NCBI GenBank assembly: GCA_022822575.1
Contig: JAJEBJ010000003.1
Location: 1 to 34,647 of the forward strand
Source: Alphaproteobacteria bacterium
GTDB taxonomy: Bacteria; Pseudomonadota; Alphaproteobacteria; SP197
Direction: 5' to 3'
Length of the DNA: 34,647 bases
The notes below the pieces were generated by a model. It ran no database searches. It saw only the letters and a program-made list of their open reading frames with translations, and was not told the DNA's origin. Shown here in pieces: positions 9,254-18,543 of the stretch. How positions within the stretch are numbered: the first letter of the stretch is position 1; every line of letters starts with the position of its first letter. The translations under genes and the position numbers were made by a program.

Positions 9254-10000
9254 TCAGGGTTCATCGAGAAATCGGTTGAGCTTGCCGGCAAGGTCCTTCA
9301 CCGATGCATCCACCAGGCGGCGTCCCGCGTCGGGCGTGGACAGCGACGGCAGGCTGCCGATCCGCCCGTCGGGATAGCGTCTGCGGTAATCGTCCGAATC
9401 GTGGAACCCTGACCAGGCAGGCGCCCTGCCCTCAAGATTGACCTTCTTGATGTGGTCGGGAAAGGCAAACCAGGTGACCGAAACCTCGCTGCACGTCGCG
9501 TGCTCGCCCTCGTCGGCCCCATAGAGTTCTTTCGAGATTGACCGCACGCCCGCCGAATCCCACCAGTTCGACAGCGAGCAGCGCAGCGACCGTTCAACGG
9601 GCCGGGTGCGCATCGAGACCTCGGAGTGGATTTCGGCGATTGCCGCATGGATGGTGGCAATGTTCCCTCCGTGACCGTTGAGAAAAAAGAACCGGTCGAA
9701 TCCGTGACGGGCAAGGGAGATGACACAGTCCCGGATGACACTCATGAGCGTCGAGGGACGCAGGCACATTGATCCTGAAAAGCCGAGATGGTGCTGGGCG
9801 ACCCCGATGCCCAGGGTGGGCGCCACAAGGACACCGGTTTCCTCCCCAAGACGACGGGCGACGACTTCCGGACAGATGGCATCGGTTCCGATCAGGCCGC
9901 CCGGGCCGTGCTGTTCGGTGGAACCCACCGGCATGATGATGCCGGAACGCGACTCCAGGTAGTGTTCCACTTCCTGCCATGTGGAAAGACTGAGCTGCAT
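9254..10000 (-). CDS. Creatininase-family amidohydrolase
   Basis: MPVGSTEQHGPGGLIGTDAI, FFLNGHGGNIATI and EGEHATCSEVS metal-ligand motifs. Start trimmed to MQLSLSTWQEV, preceded by GGGGGA. Confidence 0.9.
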   Translation of the reverse strand: MQLSLSTWQEVEHYLESRSGIIMPVGSTEQHGPGGLIGTDAICPEVVARRLGEETGVLVAPTLGIGVAQHHLGFSGSMCLRPSTLMSVIRDCVISLARHGFDRFFFLNGHGGNIATIHAAIAEIHSEVSMRTRPVERSLRCSLSNWWDSAGVRSISKELYGADEGEHATCSEVSVTWFAFPDHIKKVNLEGRAPAWSGFHDSDDYRRRYPDGRIGSLPSLSTPDAGRRLVDASVKDLAGKLNRFLDEP

Positions 10001-10666
10001 GATGTCCCCCGCCGCGCCTGCGCCAAGACTATCCCGCCCGGCCATCACGGGACAATGGTAGTACCAGGGGGCAAGCGCCAGGATTTCCTGAGTTTCCTGT
10101 TTTGATGCCGGCAACGTCCGTGACGAGCCCGGGCTGCAGACAAGAGGGACAAGACGGTGGTTGGCATGACAGCAGCTTTCGCTCGGAGTTCGTCACCGCA
10201 GGGAGAATGGCCACGGAGCCCGTGAATCACCGGCTTCATTGCGAAGAACTGGCGACCCGACGCCAACACGATGATAGGCCGTGCCACCTGAATTCAGCGA
10301 TGGAAGCCACGTCTCGTCACAGGGGGGCCGCATTGCGGCCCGAAGCATCCATGTTCCGCAGATCCACATATCGGTCGTTTCGCGTTTCACCTCGCGTGGT
10401 GAAGGCAAGGGCACCCCTGCACGAGGCTGGTCGAGGTCCTGCAGGAAGTTCGATTCATGTCGCCCGGGTTAGGACCACTTCTTCAACAAGACGATGACGA
10501 TCAACGTTACAACTCAGGCTGGCACAGACGACCTGACAGTCCTTCGCCGGGCAGGGCATCCGTTGTCAGGAACCTCGCGAAACGGCATCCTGTGCCGGGC
10601 AGGTGGATTCTTGATTCCAGGAGCCGTGTCGGGCCACACTTCCGGGCGTTCAGCGACGAGGCTCCC

Positions 10667-12607
10667 ATGACCGACGAAGTTGTCCACAGCGTTCCATCCG
10701 GATGGGCTTCGCGGGCCCATGTCGACAACGACGCCTACCTTGCCATGTACGAGGAATCGATCCGTGACCCAGACGGATTCTGGGCACGGCACGGCCTTCG
10801 GATCGACTGGATCACACCCTACACGAAGGTCAAGAACACGACCTACGACGATGGCGTGGCAATCAGGTGGTTCGAGGACGGCGAACTCAATGTCGCGGCC
10901 AACTGCCTCGACCGGCACCTTGAGGCACGGGGCGATCAGGCGGCGATCATCTGGGAGCCGGACGATCCCGGGGAGGCCTCGCGCACGCTGACCTACCGGG
11001 ATCTCCACGAAGATGTCTGCAGGATGGCCAACGCTCTCCTCGCGATGGGCGTGGGCCGTGGCGACCGGGTCACCATCTACATGCCAATGATCCCCGAAGC
11101 GGCCTCGGCCATGCTCGCCTGCGCCCGGATCGGTGCGGTTCATTCCGTCGTGTTCGGAGGGTTCTCGCCGGACGCCCTTGCCAGCCGGATTCACGACTGC
11201 GATTCGCGCTTCCTCATCACGGCCGACGAGGGATTGCGCGGCGGCAGGAAGGTTCCACTCAAGAACAACGCGGATCAGGCGCTCAAGGATTGTCCAGATG
11301 TCAGTGCCGTCCTGGTGGTCCGCCGCACCGGCGCAGATGTGACGATGAAGGAGGGCCGAGACCACTGGTGGCATGACGTCAAGGCTTCGGCCGGCGCCGA
11401 CTGTCCGGCGGTGACCATGAACGCGGAGGATCCGCTCTTCATCCTCTATACGTCAGGTTCGACCGGCAAGCCCAAGGGAGTGCTGCACACCTCCGGCGGC
11501 TATCTCGTCTATGCCTCCATGACCCACAGCTACGTCTTCGACTATCACGATGGCGACATCTACTGGTGCACGGCCGATGTCGGCTGGGTCACCGGCCACA
11601 GCTACATCGTCTACGGGCCGCTGGCCAACGGCGCCACCACATTGATGTTCGAAGGCGTACCGAACTGGCCCGATGCCAGCCGTCACTGGCAGGTCGTCGA
11701 CAAGCACTCTGTCAACATCTACTACACGGCGCCGACGGCCATCCGCGCCCTCATGAGGGAGGGTGACGAACCGGTCACATCCACGTCGCGCGCCAGTCTG
11801 CGCCTGCTCGGCTCGGTCGGGGAACCGATCAATCCGGAAGCCTGGGACTGGTACTGGCGTGTTGTCGGCGACAGCCGCTGCCCGATCGTCGATACCTGGT
11901 GGCAGACGGAAACCGGGGGCATCCTGATCACCCCCCTGCCCGGTGCCACCGATCTCAAGCCGGGGTCCGCAACCAGACCGTTCTTCGGCGTCAGACCCGC
12001 CATCGTCGACAATGACGGCCGGGTCCTGGAAGGAGCCACCTCCGGAAATCTCTGCCTGCTGGATTCCTGGCCGGGTCAGATGCGGACGGTCTACGGCGAT
12101 CACGAGCGCTTCATCCAGACCTATTTCGCTACCTATCCCGGCAAGTACTTCACCGGTGACGGCGCCAGGAGGGACGAGGACGGCTACTACTGGATCACCG
12201 GCCGGGTGGACGACGTTCTCAATGTCTCCGGTCACCGCATGGGAACCGCCGAGGTCGAAAGCGCACTGGTCGCCCACCCCAAGGTTGCCGAGGCCGCCGT
12301 GGTCGGCGCTCCGCACGACATCAAGGGACAGGGCATCTATGCCTATGTGACGCTCAATGCCGGCGAGGAACCCGGCGACGAACTGGCGCGGGAACTCGTT
12401 CAGTGGGTGCGCAAGGGAATCGGCCCCATCGCCAGCCCGGACTGGCTGCAGTGGGCCCCCGGTCTGCCCAAGACCCGTTCAGGCAAGATCATGCGGCGCA
12501 TTCTCCGCAAGATCGCCGAAAACGACTTCGGGAACCTCGGAGACACGTCAACCCTTGCCGAACCCGGTGTCGTGGACGACCTCATCGAGAACCGGCAGAA
12601 CAGGTAG
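10667..12607 (+). CDS. acsA: Acetyl-CoA synthetase / acetate-CoA ligase
   Basis: [58 protein letters not shown], and C-terminal [18 protein letters not shown]. Start trimmed to [13 protein letters not shown]. Confidence 0.96.
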   Translation: MTDEVVHSVPSGWASRAHVDNDAYLAMYEESIRDPDGFWARHGLRIDWITPYTKVKNTTYDDGVAIRWFEDGELNVAANCLDRHLEARGDQAAIIWEPDDPGEASRTLTYRDLHEDVCRMANALLAMGVGRGDRVTIYMPMIPEAASAMLACARIGAVHSVVFGGFSPDALASRIHDCDSRFLITADEGLRGGRKVPLKNNADQALKDCPDVSAVLVVRRTGADVTMKEGRDHWWHDVKASAGADCPAVTMNAEDPLFILYTSGSTGKPKGVLHTSGGYLVYASMTHSYVFDYHDGDIYWCTADVGWVTGHSYIVYGPLANGATTLMFEGVPNWPDASRHWQVVDKHSVNIYYTAPTAIRALMREGDEPVTSTSRASLRLLGSVGEPINPEAWDWYWRVVGDSRCPIVDTWWQTETGGILITPLPGATDLKPGSATRPFFGVRPAIVDNDGRVLEGATSGNLCLLDSWPGQMRTVYGDHERFIQTYFATYPGKYFTGDGARRDEDGYYWITGRVDDVLNVSGHRMGTAEVESALVAHPKVAEAAVVGAPHDIKGQGIYAYVTLNAGEEPGDELARELVQWVRKGIGPIASPDWLQWAPGLPKTRSGKIMRRILRKIAENDFGNLGDTSTLAEPGVVDDLIENRQNR

Positions 12608-12634
12608 TCCCGCCACGTCAGGGGAATCGGGGTC

Positions 12635-13651
12635 ATGCCGACGCTTGATGCGGATGTCCTGGAGGGCTTCTGCAAGGACATTCTCGTTGACGCCGGCATG
12701 CGTGACGGCGACGCCGGCGCGGTTGCCGCCCATCTCGTTGACGCCGAACTCAAGGACGTTGTCTCCCATGGCGTCAACAGGATTCCCTACTACCTCTCGT
12801 TTTTCGAAAGCCGCAGCGCCGAACCGGTTGCCGATATCACCGTGACACGGCACGGGCCTTCGGTAGCACGTGTCGACGGCGGCAGCGGACTTGGCATTCT
12901 GGCCATGGAACGGGCGGTCGATGAACTGATTGACATGAGACGTCACCAGCCGGTGGTTACAGCCGGTATCGTCAATGTCGCCCACACCGGGCGCATGGGC
13001 GCCTACGCCGAACGACTGGCCCGGCATGGCCTGCTGGCCATGATCTGCGGTGGCGGCGGGCGGGAGCGCTGGCGCATGGTGGCCGCCCATGGCGGTCGCG
13101 GCGGGGTGCTGTCGACCAATCCCTGGGCACTTGCCATGCCGGCTGGTGAGGCCGGATCCGTATCGGCGGATTTTGCCACCTGTGTCGTGGCAAACGGCAA
13201 GATTCGCCTGCGACGTCGAACCGGCGAGGAGGTGCCTGAAGGCTGGCTGATCGACCGCGACGGTCATCCCACCACGAATATCGATGATTATGACAACGGC
13301 GGAGCCCTGCTCCCGGCCGGCGGCCACAAGGGTTACGGTCTCGCCATTATTGGGGAGATTGTCGGAAGCGCCATGCTTGGCCCGGCATTCGAATTCAACT
13401 GGTTTATTGTCGCCATCGCCACGGACGTCTTCAGTTCAGCCGAGCACTATGACGAAAACGCACGGGCCATTGTCGAAAACCTGCGTGCCTCACCGCCCGC
13501 TCCCGGTTTCGACCGCGTGCGGGTTCCGGGCGATCCCGAAAGGGAAAGCGAATGCCGGAAACGGAAATCCGGAATCGAACTTCACTCGGAAGTCTGGCAA
13601 GGCCTCGTCGATGCTGCCCGAAAAACCGGGGTGCCGGTGCCGTTGGCCTGA
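12635..13651 (+). CDS. Ldh-family (malate/L-lactate/ureidoglycolate-type) dehydrogenase
   Basis: VSHGVNRIPYYLSF, VAHTGRMGAYAERLARHG, TNPWALAMPAG, GGHKGYGLAIIGEI. Confidence 0.92.
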   Translation: MPTLDADVLEGFCKDILVDAGMRDGDAGAVAAHLVDAELKDVVSHGVNRIPYYLSFFESRSAEPVADITVTRHGPSVARVDGGSGLGILAMERAVDELIDMRRHQPVVTAGIVNVAHTGRMGAYAERLARHGLLAMICGGGGRERWRMVAAHGGRGGVLSTNPWALAMPAGEAGSVSADFATCVVANGKIRLRRRTGEEVPEGWLIDRDGHPTTNIDDYDNGGALLPAGGHKGYGLAIIGEIVGSAMLGPAFEFNWFIVAIATDVFSSAEHYDENARAIVENLRASPPAPGFDRVRVPGDPERESECRKRKSGIELHSEVWQGLVDAARKTGVPVPLA

Positions 13652-13664
13652 AGGCGGCACCGGC
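13633..13664. terminator. Candidate hairpin between convergent genes
   Basis: Perfect 10-bp arms GCCGGTGCCG/CGGCACCGGC with a 12-nt loop, overlapping the Ldh stop. A TTTTT follows on the minus strand after a short gap; no clear T-tract on the plus strand. Confidence 0.35.
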
Positions 13665-13671
13665 CCTGACT

Positions 13672-14568
13672 TCAGCTGGCGACGTATCGATATCCGTCGC
13701 GATGCACCCTGCCTTCCTGCAGGAGGTCCTTGACAGCCCGTGTCGCGTCGGCGCCGGAAAGCGACACACCGGTCACCTGCTCGACGCCAGCACGAATGGC
13801 GGACATTTTGCAGCCTGCTTCTCCAGCCCGGGCGATGACGCCGGCAACTTCGGCCATCGCCTGCGCGACCTCGTCGGAAACAGGCTTGCGGGGACGCCCA
13901 CGCCTGGCGCCTCCCGACGGTGCCGCCGGTGCGGTCAACTCCAATTCGTCGGATCCGCCTGACGCCGGATCTTCCTCGAACGGAATCGAGTCGTCCCCGG
14001 ACTGCGCCGCCACCGGTTCCTGACCGCCATCATCCGACGGCGCTTCGGTTTCGGCCTGAACGATCTCGGGCGCGGCCTCTGCTGCAGCTTCCCCGGCAGC
14101 CACGAAGCGGTAGCCCTCGCGTCGAATGCTCATTTCCGAAAGAAGCGACTGAAGAGCATCGTCAAGCGCCTTGCGTGTCGGTTCCTCGCCCTTGCGATTG
14201 GCCAGCAATCCGCTCAGGGCTGAACGCTTGACGCCGCGTTGACCGGAACCGGAAATCGCAGCGAGAACTTTCGCAGGCGCAACCCTGTCATGTCCTCCAG
14301 TGGCTTTTCCGGAGGGCTTCCGGCCGCGCCCTTTTCCGGACCGAGTCTTGCCGGTTTTCCTGGCGGGACGCCTGCCACTCCTTGACGGCTGGCGCTCCGC
14401 AGCGACATCGCCGATCAGCGCTTGCAGGCTTTGTGCCGCCTTTTGCATTTCCTCGATGGATTTCCCGACTGTTGCAGCTTCAGCCAGCAACGTCTGGTGC
14501 CTTTCTTCTTCGGATGCAATTTCCCTGTTAATCATCTCCAGGGCTTCTGCAATCTTGGCGTTGCTCAC
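13672..14568 (-). CDS. Predicted DNA-binding protein: coiled coil, basic/AT-hook-like segments, two related C-terminal modules
   Basis: GTG start at 14568 with AAGGGAG upstream; basic run RSGRRPARKTGKTRSGKGRGRKP; AT-hook-like RRGRPRKP; two modules ending RREGYRFVA and HRDGYRYVA. Confidence 0.75.
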   Translation of the reverse strand: MSNAKIAEALEMINREIASEEERHQTLLAEAATVGKSIEEMQKAAQSLQALIGDVAAERQPSRSGRRPARKTGKTRSGKGRGRKPSGKATGGHDRVAPAKVLAAISGSGQRGVKRSALSGLLANRKGEEPTRKALDDALQSLLSEMSIRREGYRFVAAGEAAAEAAPEIVQAETEAPSDDGGQEPVAAQSGDDSIPFEEDPASGGSDELELTAPAAPSGGARRGRPRKPVSDEVAQAMAEVAGVIARAGEAGCKMSAIRAGVEQVTGVSLSGADATRAVKDLLQEGRVHRDGYRYVAS

Positions 14569-14675
14569 GTGGTCTCCCTTTCCCGGTCGCTTCGAGATTC
14601 CGGTGTACTCCAACATGCACTAAAGCCGGGGTAGGCAAACGTCAATCCTTTTGTGCAGGAAGACGAAGAATGTAC

Positions 14676-14697
14676 GCGGAACTATGGTAGGTTCCGC
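14676..14697. promoter_or_regulatory. Inverted repeat in the divergent intergenic region, possible operator or leader hairpin
   Basis: GCGGAAC-tatggtag-GTTCCGC, perfect 7-bp arms, 26 nt upstream of the methyltransferase ATG. Confidence 0.35.
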
Positions 14698-14723
14698 ATT
14701 CAATTGCAGCTGGAGTTCAGCAG

Positions 14724-15461
14724 ATGGCAGACAGTGACACCAAAGAAGGCTGGAGTGAGGATGATTCGCGCCACTTCATTGACTACGGCGCCTACTTTGT
14801 GCCCGAACGGGAAACACAGGTTGATACAATTTGCAGTGTCATTCCCAGTCCACAGGAAAATGCCCTCATTGTGGATATCTGCTGCGGTGAAGGTCTACTC
14901 GCTTCAGCCCTGGCCCGAAGATTCAGCAAATGCCATATCCTGGCGCTTGACGGCTCATCGGCCATGCTCGAGGCAGCAGGCAAACGCCTCGACAAAACCG
15001 GGGCATCCTGGACGACATCGATCATGGATATTGCCGATTCAGGCTGGCGGCAATTCGACCGCCCGGTCCACGCCTTCGTGTCGTCGCTTGCCGTCCACCA
15101 CCTCGACGGACCGGGAAAAGCCGGTCTGTTCAGGGATCTCGCAACTGCCCTCGCACCCGGAGGCGTGATCGTCATCTGCGATCTCGTCGAGGCGCGGAAT
15201 CAGGAAGGTCTCACGCTTTGGGAACGCCACTGGGACGACGGTGTCAGGGAAAGGGCTACCCGTCTCGATGGCAATGAGGACATGCTGCACTTCTTCCGCG
15301 AAGACGGCTGGAACTACTACAGCGATCCTGAAGCCGATCCGGTCGACATGCCATCCGGTCTGTTCGAACAGCTCAAGTGGCTGGAAGAGGCCGGTCTGGT
15401 GGATATCGATGTACACTGGCTTCTGGCCGGACACGCAATCATGTCAGCCCGCAAGCCCTGA
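14724..15461 (+). CDS. Class I SAM-dependent methyltransferase
   Basis: Motif I VDICCGEGLLASALARRF, LALDGSSAMLEAA, SSLAVHHLDGPGKAGLFRDLATALAPGGVIVICDLVE. Confidence 0.9.
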   Translation: MADSDTKEGWSEDDSRHFIDYGAYFVPERETQVDTICSVIPSPQENALIVDICCGEGLLASALARRFSKCHILALDGSSAMLEAAGKRLDKTGASWTTSIMDIADSGWRQFDRPVHAFVSSLAVHHLDGPGKAGLFRDLATALAPGGVIVICDLVEARNQEGLTLWERHWDDGVRERATRLDGNEDMLHFFREDGWNYYSDPEADPVDMPSGLFEQLKWLEEAGLVDIDVHWLLAGHAIMSARKP

Positions 15462-15470
15462 GACCTGACG

Positions 15471-17762
15471 TCAGGCGCATTTGGAGAACCCGCAGGATGT
15501 ACAGAGGTGGCACCCTTCCTGATGGATCAGGCCGGGAAGACCGCATCGCGGGCAACTGGCGGAGCGGCGATCCGGCTCGCCGACGGAGCCGATGCTCTCA
15601 CTTGTGTCGCTGATGAAACCGATGCTGGTCATGTGGGTCTCAAGCACATCGCCGATGGCGGCCAGCAGCGAGGGCACATAGCGACCGTTCATCCATGATC
15701 CGCCGCGCGGATCGAACACCGCCTTCAGTTCCTCGACCACGAAGCTCACGTCACCGCCACGGCGGAACACCGCCGAAATCATCCGGGTGAGACCCAGTGT
15801 CCAGGCGTAGTGATCCATGTTCTTCGAGTTGATGAAGACCTCGAAAGGCCGCCTGCGGCCATTCCTGACCACATCGTTCACAGTCAGGTAGATCGCATGG
15901 TCGCTCTCCGGCCAGCGCAGCTTGTAGGTTCTCCCCGGGAGAACCTCGGGACGGTCAAGGGGCCGGGTCAGGTGAATGACGCCGGCAGTCTCGAATGTAT
16001 CCCCCGGGATTTCGGATCCGGGCTCGTCAAGGGGCAGAAGGGGCTCGGCGTCCGCGGCCGCGGGCGCCTCGAGGACAGCACCCGTGACATCGTTCGGCCT
16101 GTATGTCGTGCATCCCTTGCATCCCAGCCTGTAGGCCTCGAGATAGACATCCTTGAAGTCCTCGAAAGGCATGTCCACGGGCACGTTGATGGTCTTGGAA
16201 ATCGAACTGTCGATGTACTCCTGGACGACCGCCTGCATGCGGATGTGGTCGGTCGGCCTGAGTGTCTGGGCATCCACGAAGTAGTCGGGCAGCGGAGCGT
16301 CCTCTCCGCGCATCCGGCGCCACAGGCGGAGCGCGTAGTCGGTGACCTCCTCGCTTCTCCTGGTTCCGTCGGGCATCAGCACATTGCGCGTGTAGGAGAA
16401 GGCAAAGACCGGCTCGAGACCCGAGGAGATGTTGTCTGCGAAGAGCGAAATGGTGCCGGTCGGGGCAATCGATGTCAGCAGTGCATTGCGGATGCCATTG
16501 GCAGCAATCGCGTCGCGCACGTCCCGGTCGAGTCCGGCGACGGTTTCACCCGCCAGATAGGCTTCGGCATCGAAGAGTGGAAAGGGTCCCTTCTCCTCCG
16601 CCAGGCGTGCCGATGCAAGATAGGCTTCGCGACGCAGGCATGCGAGCCAGGTGCGGGCCAGCGTGACCGCCCTTTCGCTGCCGTAATGCGCCTTCATCAT
16701 GATGAGCGCGTCGGCAAGACCGGTGACACCCAGACCGATGCGCCGCTTGGCGGCAGCCTCCTGACGCTGTTCCTCAAGAGGAAACTGCGACACGTCGATG
16801 ACGTCGTCCATCATCCTCACCGCAGCTGCCACCGTGCGGGAAAACCCCTCGTCATCAAACCGCGCTTCGTCACCGAAGGGATCGGTGATGAAGCGCGTCA
16901 GGTTGATCGAACCCAGGAGACAGGCGCCGTAGGGCGGCAGGGGCTGTTCACCGCACGGATTGGTGGCGGAGATAGTCTCGCAATAGTGGAGATTGTTCCG
17001 CCGGTTGATGCGGTCGATGAAGATGACGCCGGGCTCGGCGCAGGCATAGGTGCCGCGCATGATCCGGTCCCACAGGTCGCGGGCCGACACGGTTCCGTAG
17101 ACAACACCGTCAAAGACAAGCTCCCAGGCATCGTCCTGCCGGACCGCGTTCATGAAGGCATCGGTCACAAGCACGGAAAGATTGAACATGCGCAGCCGTC
17201 CGGCTTCCTGCTTGGCGTCGATGAACGCCTCGATGTCCGGGTGATCGCAACGCATGGTCGCCATCATCGCACCGCGACGGTGGCCGGCACTCATGATGGT
17301 GCGGCACATTGAATCCCAGACATCCATGAAGGTCAGCGGTCCGGAGGCGTCAGCGCCCACACCACGAACGGCAGCACCCTTGGGTCTCAGTGTCGAGAAG
17401 TCGTAGCCGATTCCGCCACCGGCCTGCATGGTGAGCGCCGCTTCCTTCAGGTGATCGAAGATCCCACCCATGTCGTCGGGAATGGTCCCCATGACAAAGC
17501 AGTTGAAGAGCGTGACATTCCTCTCGGTACCTGCACCGGCCAGAATCCTGCCGGCGGGCAGGAAACGATAGCCAGACATGGCCTCGAAGAACTGTTCTCC
17601 GATCCGGCGTCGGTTGGCGGGTTCCTCTACCGTGACACAGGCTCCTGCCACCCGTCGCCAGGTCGCCTCGACATTATCGTCGACCGGCGTGCCGTCGGGC
17701 CCCTTGAGACGGTACTTCATGTCCCAGATCTGCAAGGCAATGGGGGATTGTGCGTCGCTCAT
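15471..17762 (-). CDS. nrdJ: Adenosylcobalamin-dependent (class II) ribonucleoside-diphosphate reductase
   Basis: FLPAGRILAGAGT, ATNPCGEQPLPPYGACLLGSINLTRF, TSIAPTGTISLFADNISSGLEPVFA, C-terminal CPRCG...CTSCGFSKC. Start trimmed to MSDAQSPIALQIWDMKYR. Confidence 0.94.
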   Translation of the reverse strand: MSDAQSPIALQIWDMKYRLKGPDGTPVDDNVEATWRRVAGACVTVEEPANRRRIGEQFFEAMSGYRFLPAGRILAGAGTERNVTLFNCFVMGTIPDDMGGIFDHLKEAALTMQAGGGIGYDFSTLRPKGAAVRGVGADASGPLTFMDVWDSMCRTIMSAGHRRGAMMATMRCDHPDIEAFIDAKQEAGRLRMFNLSVLVTDAFMNAVRQDDAWELVFDGVVYGTVSARDLWDRIMRGTYACAEPGVIFIDRINRRNNLHYCETISATNPCGEQPLPPYGACLLGSINLTRFITDPFGDEARFDDEGFSRTVAAAVRMMDDVIDVSQFPLEEQRQEAAAKRRIGLGVTGLADALIMMKAHYGSERAVTLARTWLACLRREAYLASARLAEEKGPFPLFDAEAYLAGETVAGLDRDVRDAIAANGIRNALLTSIAPTGTISLFADNISSGLEPVFAFSYTRNVLMPDGTRRSEEVTDYALRLWRRMRGEDAPLPDYFVDAQTLRPTDHIRMQAVVQEYIDSSISKTINVPVDMPFEDFKDVYLEAYRLGCKGCTTYRPNDVTGAVLEAPAAADAEPLLPLDEPGSEIPGDTFETAGVIHLTRPLDRPEVLPGRTYKLRWPESDHAIYLTVNDVVRNGRRRPFEVFINSKNMDHYAWTLGLTRMISAVFRRGGDVSFVVEELKAVFDPRGGSWMNGRYVPSLLAAIGDVLETHMTSIGFISDTSESIGSVGEPDRRSASCPRCGLPGLIHQEGCHLCTSCGFSKCA

Positions 17763-17820
17763 CAAAGCATCTCTTCCGTCTCTCGTGACATCATAACGTT
17801 CCTGAAATGTACTCTCAACT

Positions 17821-18543
17821 CTAGCCCCTGTTCCTGGCCTCGGCGACGAGCTCCCTGGTTCCGGATTCGATCCTTGATTCAAGCTCTTCCATGAAACGTG
17901 CCCGCGGCAGGGCAGGTGGTATCGCCTCGAGGAAGGACATGACGGCGCACCCCGGCGTCTTTCTGATCTGCCGGCGCGGCCAGAAGACCCCGCTGTTGAG
18001 CGCCACCGGAACCACTGGCACGCCCAGTGCAGCGTAGAGTCCGGCCACGCCACGCTGATAGGCGACCCTTTCACCGGGAGCCGTGCGTGTCCCCTCGGGG
18101 AATATCACCATGCACCGGCCCTCGCTGGCCACCGTTGCCGCGTGACCCAGGATCCGGCGCAGTGCGGAGAGGCCGGCGCTGCGATCAATGGCGAGGCAAT
18201 CCATGGCCGAAATGAACCAGCCGACAACCGGAATTCGGACGATTTCCTGCTTTATGATGAAACAGGCATCCGGAAACAGCCTCACGAGGGCATAGGTTTC
18301 CAGGGCGGACTGGTGCTTGACGGCGATCAGCGCCGGGCCGTCAGGCAGATTGTTCCTGCCCCTCACCTCGATCCTGAGCCCGGCCACCACATCGAGGAGA
18401 AAGAGCTGCACACCGGCGAACCAGAAAGGAACCCGGGCGGCCAGGCGGCGTGCAAGGAGCAGTGTCGGCAGCGTCGTGACGCCCAGAAACACCATGACTC
18501 CAAGCGACAGGGCGAGAAACGCGCATGACCGGATGAGGGTCAT
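17821..18543 (-). CDS. plsC: 1-acyl-sn-glycerol-3-phosphate acyltransferase (PlsC family)
   Basis: KHQSALETYAL (HX4E form), VIFPEGTRTAPG; ATGA overlap with the upstream ydcF-like gene. Confidence 0.9.
   Translation of the reverse strand: MTLIRSCAFLALSLGVMVFLGVTTLPTLLLARRLAARVPFWFAGVQLFLLDVVAGLRIEVRGRNNLPDGPALIAVKHQSALETYALVRLFPDACFIIKQEIVRIPVVGWFISAMDCLAIDRSAGLSALRRILGHAATVASEGRCMVIFPEGTRTAPGERVAYQRGVAGLYAALGVPVVPVALNSGVFWPRRQIRKTPGCAVMSFLEAIPPALPRARFMEELESRIESGTRELVAEARNRG

Noticed and set aside
10102-10497. 131-aa ORF upstream of acsA
   Set aside because: Low-complexity, Arg/Ser-rich translation without a recognisable family or SD; treated as non-coding.
15810-17312. 500-aa plus-strand ORF antisense to nrdJ
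   Set aside because: nrdJ on the other strand has clear family motifs. The antisense translation has no recognisable domain and is typical of high-GC antisense open frames.
17763-17820. Possible cobalamin riboswitch upstream of nrdJ
   Set aside because: The gap is only 58 nt, too short, and no B12-box-like sequence was seen there.
17763-18074. N-terminal extension of the nrdJ ORF
   Set aside because: It overlaps the 3' end of plsC, and NrdJ homology starts at MSDAQSPIALQIWDMKYR.
18306-18345. PlsC motif HX4E (KHQSALET) instead of HX4D
   Set aside because: HX4E-like KHQSAxET forms are, to my knowledge, common in proteobacterial PlsC proteins, so this is probably not anomalous.
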